A stretch of 40,192 bases of DNA from CAZOVK01 sp964583165 (GTDB taxonomy: Bacteria; Bacillota; Clostridia; Lachnospirales; WRAX01). Location of the stretch: assembly GCA_964583165.1 (NCBI GenBank), contig CAZOVK010000012.1, positions 1 to 40,192 of the forward strand, read 5' to 3'. Every line of letters begins with the position of its first letter. Within the stretch, counting starts at the first letter, position 1. Both the position numbers and the translations under genes were made by a program. The notes beneath the pieces are model-generated. The model was not told the origin of the DNA. It ran no database searches and saw only the letters and a list, made by a program, of their open reading frames with translations. This document shows positions 1 through 5,222 of this stretch, piece after piece.

Positions 1-2
1 GG

Positions 3-95
3 GGTGGGTTTGTTTTAATAGGGATATTATCGTTTTCTCTTGGCGTTTATTTAATGTATCTGCGCAAGCAAAGAGTATGCCATAATCCCAGTTAG
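3..95 (+). CDS. C-terminal tail of a membrane protein (5' end outside the window)
   Basis: An open frame enters from the left edge at base 3 and stops at TAG 93-95. It reads as about 18 hydrophobic residues (GFVLIGILSFSLGVYLMYL) followed by a basic tail (RKQRVCHNPS). This is what the last transmembrane helix and cytoplasmic end of a membrane protein look like. Only 30 residues are visible, so no family can be named. The stop codon lies inside the GTTAGC of the junction motif at 81-107, so the motif begins within the gene end, as cassette-type junctions often do. A chance open frame is possible because the stretch is short. Confidence 0.4.
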   Translation, partial: GGFVLIGILSFSLGVYLMYLRKQRVCHNPS

Positions 96-107
96 CGTTT
101 TTGACAC
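81..107 (+). repeat. Junction motif, copy 1 (CATAAY-N4-GTTAGC-N3-TTTGACAC)
   Basis: The sequence CATAATCCCAGTTAGC, then GTT, then TTTGACAC aligns without gaps to 1981-2007, with 21 of 27 positions identical. Shorter relatives follow the stop codons at 725-741 and 2504-2533. The TTGACA at 101-106 resembles a -35 box, but no good -10 lies 16-18 bases downstream. The role is unknown. Confidence 0.55.
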
Positions 108-125
108 ACAAGCACAGATTTTATC

Positions 126-158
126 AAAAGCTGTTGAATTTAGATTTGGCGGCTTTTG
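126..158 (+). repeat. Repeated hairpin, copy 1
   Basis: An inverted repeat AAAAGCTG ... CGGCTTTT folds into an 8-bp stem with one G-U pair and an AT-rich loop. It belongs to a block of about 70 bases that recurs at 735-803 with a changed loop but the same stem. The arms end in T's, so it may act as a weak terminator for the preceding gene. No run of T's follows the stem. Confidence 0.45.
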
Positions 159-180
159 ATGTATATGCGAGGTTATTTGT

Positions 181-729
181 ATGATGGGTGGCTTTATGGA
201 CTTAAAGAGCTTATTAGAATCAAATGATTTGAAGTCGATGGAGAAGCGTATAGAAATTGTTCATGCGTTGCAACTTGGGTTGCTTCAAATTCATGAAATA
301 GTCGAAGTTTCTAGTAAAGTTAATGATAAAAAACTCGCTACTATATTAGAGGCAATGGAAGAAATCACACGAAGCAAGCCCGAAAAATCAACGCTTGAAT
401 GGTTGTTATTCGCAGAAAAGTATATTGATGCACCTTCAAATACGCTCAAAAGAGAAGCATCACGAATTGTTGGAAACATAGCAGAATTTTTCGAGAATAA
501 CCTCGAAACATCAATCCAAAAGTTACTGCAAAATACGAAAAATGAGGGAACTGTCGTCCGTTGGGGTAGCGCATACGCATTCGCCAAGATTATCGTTTTA
601 CCATACTTCGCAAATAACGAGCTTTTTGATATATTAAGCGAAATATGTGAAAATGAAACAGAAAGTGGTGTTAAGAACCAGTATCTAAAGGCATTAAAAA
701 AGGCAACTATGTTGAGAAAACGAGCATGA
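181..729 (+). CDS. Helical HEAT-repeat-like protein, function unknown
   Basis: The product has 182 residues. It is predicted from composition to be almost all alpha-helix, with no signal peptide, no membrane segment and no catalytic motif. Paired amphipathic helices, such as the stretches near residues 70-105 and 120-175, suggest HEAT/ARM-like repeats, which normally serve protein contacts. I do not recognise a named family. GAGG at 169-172 lies 8 bases before the ATG at 181, and a second ATG at 196 is possible. It is the first complete gene of an AT-rich run of small same-strand genes and is followed by a junction motif and hairpin rather than by a close neighbour, so it is probably a single transcription unit. 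Confidence 0.6.
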   Translation: MMGGFMDLKSLLESNDLKSMEKRIEIVHALQLGLLQIHEIVEVSSKVNDKKLATILEAMEEITRSKPEKSTLEWLLFAEKYIDAPSNTLKREASRIVGNIAEFFENNLETSIQKLLQNTKNEGTVVRWGSAYAFAKIIVLPYFANNELFDILSEICENETESGVKNQYLKALKKATMLRKRA

Positions 730-803
730 TTTGATGTTAGCTTTTAACTCGCACGCACAAAGTTTAGTCAAAAGCTGTCGAATTAGATTTTACGGCTTTT
801 GAT
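725..803 (+). repeat. Junction motif (degenerate) and repeated hairpin, copy 2
   Basis: CATGATTTGATGTTAGC at 725-741 overlaps the stop codon of the preceding gene and resembles the motif at 81-96. It is followed by AAAAGCTGT (770-778) ... ACGGCTTTT (792-800), a 9-bp stem with one G-U pair matching the hairpin at 126-158. The stem is kept while the loop differs. The block may end transcription of the upstream gene; its 3' arm overlaps the -35 of the next gene. Confidence 0.5.
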
Positions 804-827
804 ATTAGGTAGGACTAGTTGTATAGT
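799..827 (+). promoter_or_regulatory. Promoter for the acetyltransferase gene at 845
   Basis: TTGATA (799-804), a 17-base spacer and TATAGT (822-827) match a vegetative sigma-A promoter. The expected start of transcription is near 834, immediately before the GGAG ribosome binding site. Confidence 0.6.
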
Positions 828-844
828 ATGAATGGAGCGCCTAT

Positions 845-1279
845 ATGCAAACGGGATTCACTATCTCGAGCCAATGTGACGAAAAAGAATTTTTAGATGT
901 TGTGAGATTAAACGGCCTATTAAAATACAACTTAACTAAAACCTTCGGGAAACTGAAAGAGCCGGATATCGAAATTGTAAAGGTTGCCCGCAATCATGAG
1001 GGCATTATAATTGGTGGAGTATCGGGTACTACATACCTATCATCGCTCGAAATAGAAGTTTTGTGGGTTAGCGAAGATTACAGGGGGCAAAACATTGCTT
1101 CTCGATTACTGGCAGAAGTCGAATCTGAAGCAAGAGATGTCGGTTGCCACCTTGCGCATCTCACAACTTATTCTTTTCAAGCGCCGGAGTTTTATTTGAA
1201 ACAAGGATATGTTATTTGTGGGGAAATCACGGGATTTCCGGATGATATTATACTCTACATGCTAAAAAAACAAATGTAA
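845..1279 (+). CDS. GNAT family N-acetyltransferase
   Basis: This protein of 144 residues is of normal length for a single GNAT domain, which moves an acetyl group from acetyl-CoA to an amine. The acetyl-CoA pyrophosphate loop is seen as R-G-Q-N-I-A at residues 80-85, following the beta-4 strand (EIEVLWVSEDY). The C-terminal half has the usual FYLKQGY element of the last strands (residues about 116-122). The substrate cannot be told. GGAG upstream of the ATG at 845 and the promoter at 799-827 indicate its own transcript. It sits among other small enzymes typical of accessory regions; such GNATs often modify antibiotics, small amines or proteins. Confidence 0.85.
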   Translation: MQTGFTISSQCDEKEFLDVVRLNGLLKYNLTKTFGKLKEPDIEIVKVARNHEGIIIGGVSGTTYLSSLEIEVLWVSEDYRGQNIASRLLAEVESEARDVGCHLAHLTTYSFQAPEFYLKQGYVICGEITGFPDDIILYMLKKQM

Positions 1280-1287
1280 AGTCGGCG

Positions 1288-1316
1288 TTGGAAGTTCTAA
1301 GTGTGATTCATATTAA
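1288..1316 (+). promoter_or_regulatory. Possible promoter for the flavin reductase-like gene
   Basis: TTGGAA (1288-1293), 17 bases and TATTAA (1311-1316) form a plausible sigma-A promoter in the 56-base gap. The -35 overlaps a GTTGGA that occupies the place of the GTTRRC part of the junction motif after the stop codon. Confidence 0.4.
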
Positions 1317-1335
1317 GCGAATGAGGAAATAGGCT

Positions 1336-1959
1336 ATGAAACGTGAAATCGGAGTAATAAAACCGGACACGCTTAAAGAAGAGTGGCCGGGGCAATGGAC
1401 TGTTTTTTCGCATTATGAACAGCTCTGTTGCGTGCCGGGTGCGCTGTATGTAGTTACAACGAAGAAAGAGAGCGGTAAAATAAATGCCGGATGGTTTTCT
1501 TCGGCTTCTTTTCATGGTGATGGCGGCGGACACTTTTCTATCCTTCCGAGCATTATGCAGTTTACGCATACCTATCGGAATATTTTGCGTGAGAAAGAAT
1601 TTGTCGTAAACTTTCTTTCGTCAGAATATGAGGCGCATTGCCGCAAGTTGACTGTTAATGGCAGCGATGATATAGACGAGTTGGAAGCGGCCGAGTTAAC
1701 CGCCGAGACATCAACGGAAATTTCCACCCCGCGAATTAAAGAAGCGTTTTTATCATTCGAGTGTAAATTGGTGTCTGTTACCGACCTCTCCGGCAAAGGT
1801 ATGAATGCTTTGGTTATAGGGCGTGTTGTAAATGCCGCTGTTGATGAAAGTCACTGTAACATACCTTCTATTTGCGAGAACTTCACTTACAATATCCGCA
1901 CTATGACTGGCGATGGAGAAGCAAATGCTTTTGCGCGTTTGGAAGTGTATGAGCAGTAA
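1336..1959 (+). CDS. Flavin reductase-like FMN-binding protein
   Basis: The product has 207 residues and reads as a flavin reductase/DIM6-type split-barrel protein. These proteins bind FMN and act as NAD(P)H:flavin oxidoreductases or FMN-dependent enzymes. The supporting segments are the N-terminal strand with an alanine-glycine turn (INAGWFSSASF, residues about 50-60), the RNILREKEFVVNFLS element (about 82-96) typical of the family's 'N...F.VNV' strand, and the later GRVVNAAVDE strand. Residues past about 175 are less typical. The ATG at 1336 follows GAGG 10 bases upstream. The gene is monocistronic by spacing. The substrate is unknown. Confidence 0.75.
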   Translation: MKREIGVIKPDTLKEEWPGQWTVFSHYEQLCCVPGALYVVTTKKESGKINAGWFSSASFHGDGGGHFSILPSIMQFTHTYRNILREKEFVVNFLSSEYEAHCRKLTVNGSDDIDELEAAELTAETSTEISTPRIKEAFLSFECKLVSVTDLSGKGMNALVIGRVVNAAVDESHCNIPSICENFTYNIRTMTGDGEANAFARLEVYEQ

Positions 1960-1980
1960 ATTAGAACCACAACTAATGGG

Positions 1981-2007
1981 CATAACACCCGTTAGCCCGT
2001 TTGACAC
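1981..2007 (+). repeat. Junction motif, copy 3 (best pair with 81-107)
   Basis: CATAACACCCGTTAGC followed by CCG and TTTGACAC lies 22 bases after a stop codon and aligns with 81-107 at 21 of 27 positions. GGGC-A-TAAC / GTTAGCCC around it can form a small hairpin (1978-1997). The TTGACA within it serves as the -35 of the next gene. Confidence 0.55.
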
Positions 2008-2028
2008 TAAATAAGGATTATCTATATT
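2001..2028 (+). promoter_or_regulatory. Promoter for the acetyltransferase gene at 2047
   Basis: A consensus TTGACA (2001-2006), a 16-base spacer and TATATT (2023-2028) precede the gene. The -35 is part of the junction motif, so the repeated element may carry promoter activity with it. Confidence 0.55.
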
Positions 2029-2046
2029 TTGTAGGGGTGATAACTA

Positions 2047-2502
2047 ATGATTGAAGTTAAAATTATTGAAGGCAATAAGAAAGACTTTTTGGAATTACTG
2101 TTGTTAGCGGATGAGCAAGAGGATATGATAGACAAATATTTGGACAGAGGTGTACTGTTTGCGCTATATGACGGTGATTTGAAAAGCATCTGTGTTGTAA
2201 CAGATGAAGGAAACGGCACTTTCGAGATACAAAGCTTAGCGACATATCCACAGTTTCAAAGAAACGGATATGGCAGACATTTAATAGATTATGTCTGCAA
2301 TTATTATAAAGAAGATGGCACAACTATGATTCTTGGAACAGGCGACACCCCTGTTATCGTGCCTTTTTATGAAAACAGCGGCTTTGTGATTTCACATCGT
2401 TTAGAAAACTATTTTATCGAGCACTACAATGAACCTATTTTTGAACACGGAGTGCAATTAAAGGATAAAGTTTACTTAAAAAGAGACCTACAGGGATTAT
2501 GA
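2047..2502 (+). CDS. GNAT family N-acetyltransferase
   Basis: This 151-residue GNAT domain protein has the acetyl-CoA loop Q-R-N-G-Y-G at residues 71-76, placed after the strand EIQSLATYPQF. A C-terminal FYENSGF (about 108-114) is the usual beta-6/alpha-4 element, in which Tyr is the likely general acid. It is not closely similar to the GNAT at 845, so this is not a recent duplication. AGGGG before the ATG at 2047 gives a good ribosome binding site. The acceptor substrate is unknown. Confidence 0.85.
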   Translation: MIEVKIIEGNKKDFLELLLLADEQEDMIDKYLDRGVLFALYDGDLKSICVVTDEGNGTFEIQSLATYPQFQRNGYGRHLIDYVCNYYKEDGTTMILGTGDTPVIVPFYENSGFVISHRLENYFIEHYNEPIFEHGVQLKDKVYLKRDLQGL

Positions 2503-2503
2503 G

Positions 2504-2533
2504 CATAATCTAGGTTGACTTTTTTTGATTCAC
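2504..2533 (+). repeat. Junction motif, copy 4 (degenerate)
   Basis: CATAATCTAG-GTTGAC then TTTTTTTGATTCAC starts one base after the stop codon at 2500-2502. The CATAAT-N4-GTTRRC spacing is the same as at 81 and 1981, and the TTTGA(TT)CAC end is also kept. Confidence 0.4.
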
Positions 2534-2543
2534 TTGGTAAGAT
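2515..2543 (+). promoter_or_regulatory. Promoter for the deoxyribosyltransferase-like gene
   Basis: TTGACT (2515-2520), 17 bases and TAAGAT (2538-2543) make a sigma-A-like promoter. As in the neighbouring gap, the -35 lies inside the junction motif. Confidence 0.45.
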
Positions 2544-2561
2544 TATATAAGGGGGCTTCAA

Positions 2562-2957
2562 ATGAAATTCTATATTGCTTCAAGACTTAGAAATTTCGAA
2601 CAAGTACGAAGACTCTCAGCCTTATTAAAAAACGCCGGTTGGGTTCATACCTATGACTGGACAGCAAATCTTTCGAGTAAAGTTACTGACGTTGAAACAT
2701 TAAGGGATATCGGGGAAAAGGAATTTAGCGGGGTTAAAGAGGCTGATGTGGTAATTGTGTTGACACCCCAAGGAAAAGGAACACATACGGAACTAGGTAT
2801 GGCTATCGCACTTAACAAAAAACTGTACTTGTGCCATGAAGACGACACTTATTTTAAGTGTGATGACAATACATCGTCATTTTATTGGCTATCGGGAGTT
2901 AATCGACTTATAGGTGATACAGATTATATTGCAAATGAGTTGATTAAATCGCACTGA
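2562..2957 (+). CDS. Nucleoside 2-deoxyribosyltransferase-like protein
   Basis: The 131-residue product begins with MKFYIASRLRN, the first strand and loop of the nucleoside 2-deoxyribosyltransferase fold. It continues with ADVVIVLTP (residues 61-69) and GTHTELGMAIAL (73-84), where Glu77 sits in the position of the catalytic glutamate of that family. Members swap bases on deoxyribonucleosides or cleave nucleotides. The length fits a single domain. GGGGG before the ATG at 2562 is the ribosome binding site. A DUF-level relative with another nucleotide substrate is possible. It lies next to Nudix and MazG-like genes, so a nucleotide-sanitising role is a reasonable inference. Confidence 0.75.
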   Translation: MKFYIASRLRNFEQVRRLSALLKNAGWVHTYDWTANLSSKVTDVETLRDIGEKEFSGVKEADVVIVLTPQGKGTHTELGMAIALNKKLYLCHEDDTYFKCDDNTSSFYWLSGVNRLIGDTDYIANELIKSH

Positions 2958-2983
2958 TATGACGAGCAAATCGCATCGATAGC

Positions 2984-3012
2984 TTTACAAGCACATGACT
3001 TTGGTGTATAAA
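2984..3012 (+). promoter_or_regulatory. Promoter for the Nudix-MazG gene pair
   Basis: TTTACA (2984-2989), a 17-base spacer and TATAAA (3007-3012) form a good sigma-A promoter ahead of the genes at 3045 and 3499. No junction motif is seen in this gap. Confidence 0.6.
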
Positions 3013-3044
3013 TTCGTAATTTTCAAAGATAGGAAGGCGAGCTA

Positions 3045-3464
3045 ATGTTAAAGGTGAATTTTTACGACGATATGGACGATGAAATGCTCAAGTTTGCCGT
3101 CGTTATATCAAAATTTGAGGGTAAGTGGGTGTTATGCAAACATAAAGAGCGTAATACCTATGAATGCCCCGGTGGTCACCGCGAAGAAAATGAAACGATT
3201 CAAGACACAGCCAAACGTGAGCTGTGGGAAGAAACGGGCGCGGTTAAGTTTGATTTAACGCCCATCTGTGTTTATGCGGTTGAGCGAGACGGAACAGAAT
3301 CTTTTGGTATGTTGTATTTTGCTGAAGTTTATGAGTTTGGAGAGCTGCCTAACAGTGAGATTGAAAAAATCGTATTGTTTGATGAGTTACCAAAAGATTG
3401 GACTTATCCGCTTATTCAACCAAAGCTTATGGAGAAAGTTCAAGAGTACTTTAGCGCGCAATAG
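3045..3464 (+). CDS. Nudix hydrolase
   Basis: This 139-residue protein carries a complete Nudix box at residues 44-66: G-x5-E-x7-R-E-L-W-E-E-T-G-A. The glutamates that hold the metal are all present. Nudix enzymes cleave nucleoside diphosphates linked to another group, for example oxidised nucleotides. The sequence before the box (WVLCKHKERNTYECPGG) is the usual substrate-entry strand. AGGAAGG before the ATG at 3045 is the ribosome binding site. The gene is followed after 34 bases by a MazG-like gene, so the two pyrophosphohydrolases are probably cotranscribed. The precise substrate is not evident. Confidence 0.92.
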   Translation: MLKVNFYDDMDDEMLKFAVVISKFEGKWVLCKHKERNTYECPGGHREENETIQDTAKRELWEETGAVKFDLTPICVYAVERDGTESFGMLYFAEVYEFGELPNSEIEKIVLFDELPKDWTYPLIQPKLMEKVQEYFSAQ

Positions 3465-3498
3465 GTTTATCGAGAACCATAGATGAGGAGAATGTGTC

Positions 3499-3816
3499 AT
3501 GTCAGGTCAAATAACTATCAAGTACCTACAAGAATACATAAAATCTAAGGACTACAACCCGGAGAATACGCGCGAATACTTCATTAAGCTGGCCGAAGAA
3601 GTCGGTGAGCTTGCCCGCGCCATGCACAAAGACTTACGCCCAGAATCAGAAGGTCAGATAAAGAACACCATTGAAGAAGAATTATGGGATGTAATCTATT
3701 TTACGCTTGCAATAGCGAATTGTTATGATATTGACGTTGAGAGAATTATACCTTTAAAAGAGGCCATCAATAACGCGAGATATAACCCCGATATAGTATT
3801 TAACCCTCAACTCTAA
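3499..3816 (+). CDS. MazG-like nucleotide pyrophosphohydrolase
   Basis: The product has 105 residues with the two metal-binding motifs of the all-alpha NTP pyrophosphatase (MazG/dUTPase-like) fold: E-E-V-G-E at residues 33-37 and E-L-W-D at 61-64. Such proteins hydrolyse (d)NTPs to monophosphates. It is a single short domain, like RS21-C6/MazG-like proteins rather than full-length MazG. GAGGAG precedes the ATG at 3499. It most likely shares the transcript of the Nudix gene upstream, and the two together suggest clearance of unwanted nucleotides. Confidence 0.85.
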   Translation: MSGQITIKYLQEYIKSKDYNPENTREYFIKLAEEVGELARAMHKDLRPESEGQIKNTIEEELWDVIYFTLAIANCYDIDVERIIPLKEAINNARYNPDIVFNPQL

Positions 3817-3845
3817 AAAGCTACCGCCCGCGAGAGCGGGCGGTA
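3815..3845 (-). terminator. Terminator of the coat-like gene (minus strand)
   Basis: A perfect 10-bp stem TACCGCCCGC / GCGGGCGGTA (3822-3845) with a GAGA/TCTC tetraloop is followed on the minus strand by GCTTTTTAG. This is a strong intrinsic terminator 70 bases beyond the stop of the minus-strand gene. It faces the end of the plus-strand MazG-like gene and may help end that transcript too, although no T-run follows on that strand. Confidence 0.8.
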
Positions 3846-3914
3846 AGGAGAATATGGCGGGTATATGAGATGTTTTATCAATCGTATTATATATCTTCTG
3901 TGACACAAGGCTAA

Positions 3915-4418
3915 CTAGATAGCGTTGTGCGTGAAGCTAGCGATACGGTTTATCGGAATCTCCGTTACCGAACCGAGCCAGTTACGACCTTCGAAGCCGT
4001 TATTATAGCCACCGCCGTAGCTGTTGCCACAACCGCCGCAAGGATTGACACCACAGCAGCCGCCGCAGTTGCCGCCGTTCCAGTTGCTATAGCCGCCGAA
4101 CCAGCCGCTCCAGTTGTTAACATTGCCGTTCCAGACGTTACCGTAGTTTCTGCCTCTGCTGTAACCGCCGAACCCACTCTCCATACCGTAGGTGCCGCCC
4201 ATGTTGCAGCCAACGCCGTAGTTGTTGCCCATGCATGTGCTACCAATCGGGCAAGCCGGAGCCGCGCCGATGTCTGTGATAAGCTTCACCACACACTCGT
4301 TTACAAACGCGAGAACGCCCGTAAAACCACAACCCGAGCAACCACCGCTTGTTGTGAAGATTGTTACCGTACGCCCGAGATATTTCATCAGGTTTTCTAC
4401 CATACAACATTCGCTCAT
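3915..4418 (-). CDS. Putative spore-coat-type protein, Cys/Gly-rich
   Basis: This 167-residue protein has a conserved core (residues 15-61, with GRTVTIFTTSGG, SGCGFTGVL and APACPIGS), a Gly/Asn/Tyr/Trp-rich insert (about 63-145) and the ending SFTHNAI. The core and ending recur in the 104-residue protein at 24703-25017, which lacks the insert. The core has the strand pattern of a small Sm-like barrel. The 15 or so cysteines and the glycine-rich insert suggest a cross-linked structural protein. The start at 4418 is chosen because AAAGGAGGT (4429-4437) lies 10 bases upstream and a SigK-like promoter (4452-4482) would start RNA near 4445, which excludes the longer frame starting at 4469. The role in the spore coat is inferred from promoter and composition, not from a recognised family. 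Confidence 0.65.
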   Translation of the reverse strand: MSECCMVENLMKYLGRTVTIFTTSGGCSGCGFTGVLAFVNECVVKLITDIGAAPACPIGSTCMGNNYGVGCNMGGTYGMESGFGGYSRGRNYGNVWNGNVNNWSGWFGGYSNWNGGNCGGCCGVNPCGGCGNSYGGGYNNGFEGRNWLGSVTEIPINRIASFTHNAI

Positions 4419-4451
4419 TTCGCTTTTGACCTCCTTTCGAACCTCTTTGTA

Positions 4452-4482
4452 CATACTATGTAAAACCATGCGTTGTGGTTAC
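4452..4482 (-). promoter_or_regulatory. SigK-like sporulation promoter
   Basis: On the minus strand GTAAC (4482-4478), a 17-base spacer and CATAGTATG (4460-4452) fit the mother-cell SigK pattern of AC then CATA-N3-TA. The same arrangement, GTAAC-N17-CATAGTATA, precedes the paralog at 24703. Confidence 0.55.
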
Positions 4483-4539
4483 AAAGGAAAAGCCGATTAG
4501 TTTTTCATATTTCGGAAATACTTTTGTTAAGAGGTGATT

Positions 4540-4707
4540 ATGTTGAATTATAAGACCATAAAGAACTGTAACGGATTTCGCGCGCAGGAAAGCGGCGCGG
4601 CGCAGGTTATGGGTTTTGAACCCAACTGCAAGAATTGCATGTACTTTTCTTCAAGAAACTGCTTGCGCGATAAGCTTTCACAAGGGCGGAACGAGATGTT
4701 TAGCTGA
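4540..4707 (+). CDS. Small Cys-rich protein (55 residues)
   Basis: A short frame begins at ATG 4540, with AAGAGGTG just upstream, and ends at TGA 4705-4707. It encodes 55 residues with cysteines at 10, 30, 33 and 41. The central segment reads MGFEPNCKNCMYFSSRNC, giving a C-x2-C-x7-C arrangement that could bind zinc or an Fe-S cluster. There is no signal peptide. I do not know a named family. It is transcribed divergently from the coat-like gene, with 121 bases between the two start codons. A chance frame is unlikely given the good ribosome binding site and the ordered cysteines. Confidence 0.6.
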   Translation: MLNYKTIKNCNGFRAQESGAAQVMGFEPNCKNCMYFSSRNCLRDKLSQGRNEMFS

Positions 4708-4741
4708 ACCCGATAGCCTATAATAGTATTTCGTGAATGTA

Positions 4742-4770
4742 TTGACATATTCTGCGACTTATCGTATAAT
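4742..4770 (+). promoter_or_regulatory. Consensus sigma-A promoter driving a short RNA
   Basis: A perfect TTGACA (4742-4747), 17 bases and a perfect TATAAT (4765-4770) form the strongest promoter in the window. Transcription should start near 4777, and a terminator follows only about 80 bases later. Confidence 0.85.
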
Positions 4771-4776
4771 AATAAC

Positions 4777-4881
4777 TATGTAAGACCCCTTGATGTCGGG
4801 ATGAACGTTGTGTGCCGATTAACAACTAAAAGAATGTCGGTTGGTGAGACATCAAAACCAAAGCCTTGTGCTTTGGTTTTT
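4777..4881 (+). ncRNA. Short structured RNA, candidate type III antitoxin
   Basis: Between the perfect promoter and an intrinsic terminator lies an RNA of about 105 bases with no convincing coding frame. GATGTC (4792-4797) can pair with GACATC (4848-4853), and GTTGT (4807-4811) with ACAAC (4822-4826). The string ATGTCGG occurs twice (4793-4799 and 4834-4840), 41 bases apart, which may be the remains of a tandem repeat. Promoter, short RNA, terminator and then a small protein frame is the layout of type III toxin-antitoxin loci, where the RNA repeats neutralise the toxin. The repeat number here is low for that class. It does not match any riboswitch I know. Confidence 0.45.
4854..4881 (+). terminator. 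Intrinsic terminator of the short RNA
   Basis: The 11-bp stem AAAACCAAAGC / GCTTTGGTTTT (4854-4864 with 4870-4880) and its CTTGT loop run straight into T's. It stands between the strong promoter and the frame at 4903, as in type III toxin loci where some read-through feeds the toxin gene. Confidence 0.85.
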
Positions 4882-4902
4882 ACATATCAAAAGGATGATA
4901 GA

Positions 4903-5120
4903 ATGGAACTGCATGGGATTTATACGATTTCTGACCAGTTTTTTATAGACTTTCCCTATCCATATTTGACCCAAAACAAGAACGAAACGCGCCTGATTTA
5001 TTGTTGTATTCAAGATAAATCAACCTCGTTGTTCTGAATGATAGCATAACGAGCAGCGAAACCAAACTAAACCGATATAAAGAGCGTGCTGCGAGCAGGT
5101 TTGTATCAAGGGTTTACATA
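4903..5120 (+). pseudogene. Broken ToxN/AbiQ-like (type III) toxin gene
   Basis: ATG 4903, with AAAGGATG upstream, opens a frame of 44 residues beginning MELHGIYTISDQFF and ending DKSTSLF before TGA 5035-5037. Read past the stop, the next codons give M-I-A, then a stop. In another frame from 5052 the sequence is SSETKLNRYKERAASRF, ending at TAA 5118-5120. Put together this resembles the start of ToxN/AbiQ-family RNases, where a strand like IYTIS is followed by R-x-Y-x-x-x-I, then F-W-M-I-P-L-S-S and a lysine-rich helix. A Trp codon changed to TGA plus a frameshift would explain the break, and the C-terminal two thirds are missing. The resemblance is from memory and has not been tested by search. 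The preceding promoter, short RNA and terminator support the reading. Confidence 0.45.
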
Positions 5121-5182
5121 TAACTCGAAAAGTAGAATAAATGACAAAAAGAATCTTATAAACAATACAAAGAGGAACACTT

Positions 5183-5215
5183 ACCGCCCCGAACAAATAT
5201 TCGGGGCGGTTTCTA
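5183..5215 (+). terminator. GC-rich hairpin between convergent units
   Basis: An 11-bp perfect stem ACCGCCCCGAA / TTCGGGGCGGT (5183-5193 with 5200-5210) is followed on the plus strand by TTCTATT. It starts 13 bases after the stop codon of the minus-strand gene at 5223, so it may end transcription from both sides. The T-run is weak. Confidence 0.55.
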
Positions 5216-5222
5216 TTCATCA

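Noticed and set aside
1..2560. Integron attC sites at the cassette junctions
   Set aside because: The GTTRRC and TAAY parts lie only 4-7 bases apart. An attC site needs inverted R and L boxes some 50-100 bases apart, and the GTTRRRY core is not matched well. A cassette-like history remains possible, but not through recognisable attC sites.
3927..4463. Ala/Thr/Val-rich plus-strand frame of 178 residues
   Set aside because: It is the antisense shadow of the Gly/Cys-rich coat-like gene. The composition is explained by the opposite strand and there is no ribosome binding site.
4777..4881. A known riboswitch class
   Set aside because: I compared it by eye with purine, preQ1, fluoride, THF, glycine and ZTP types and saw no match to their conserved cores. 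No intact regulated gene follows.
4801..5037. A 78-residue protein from ATG 4801 to 5037
   Set aside because: Its first third covers the structured RNA and its terminator and has no ribosome binding site. Only the part from ATG 4903 looks coding.
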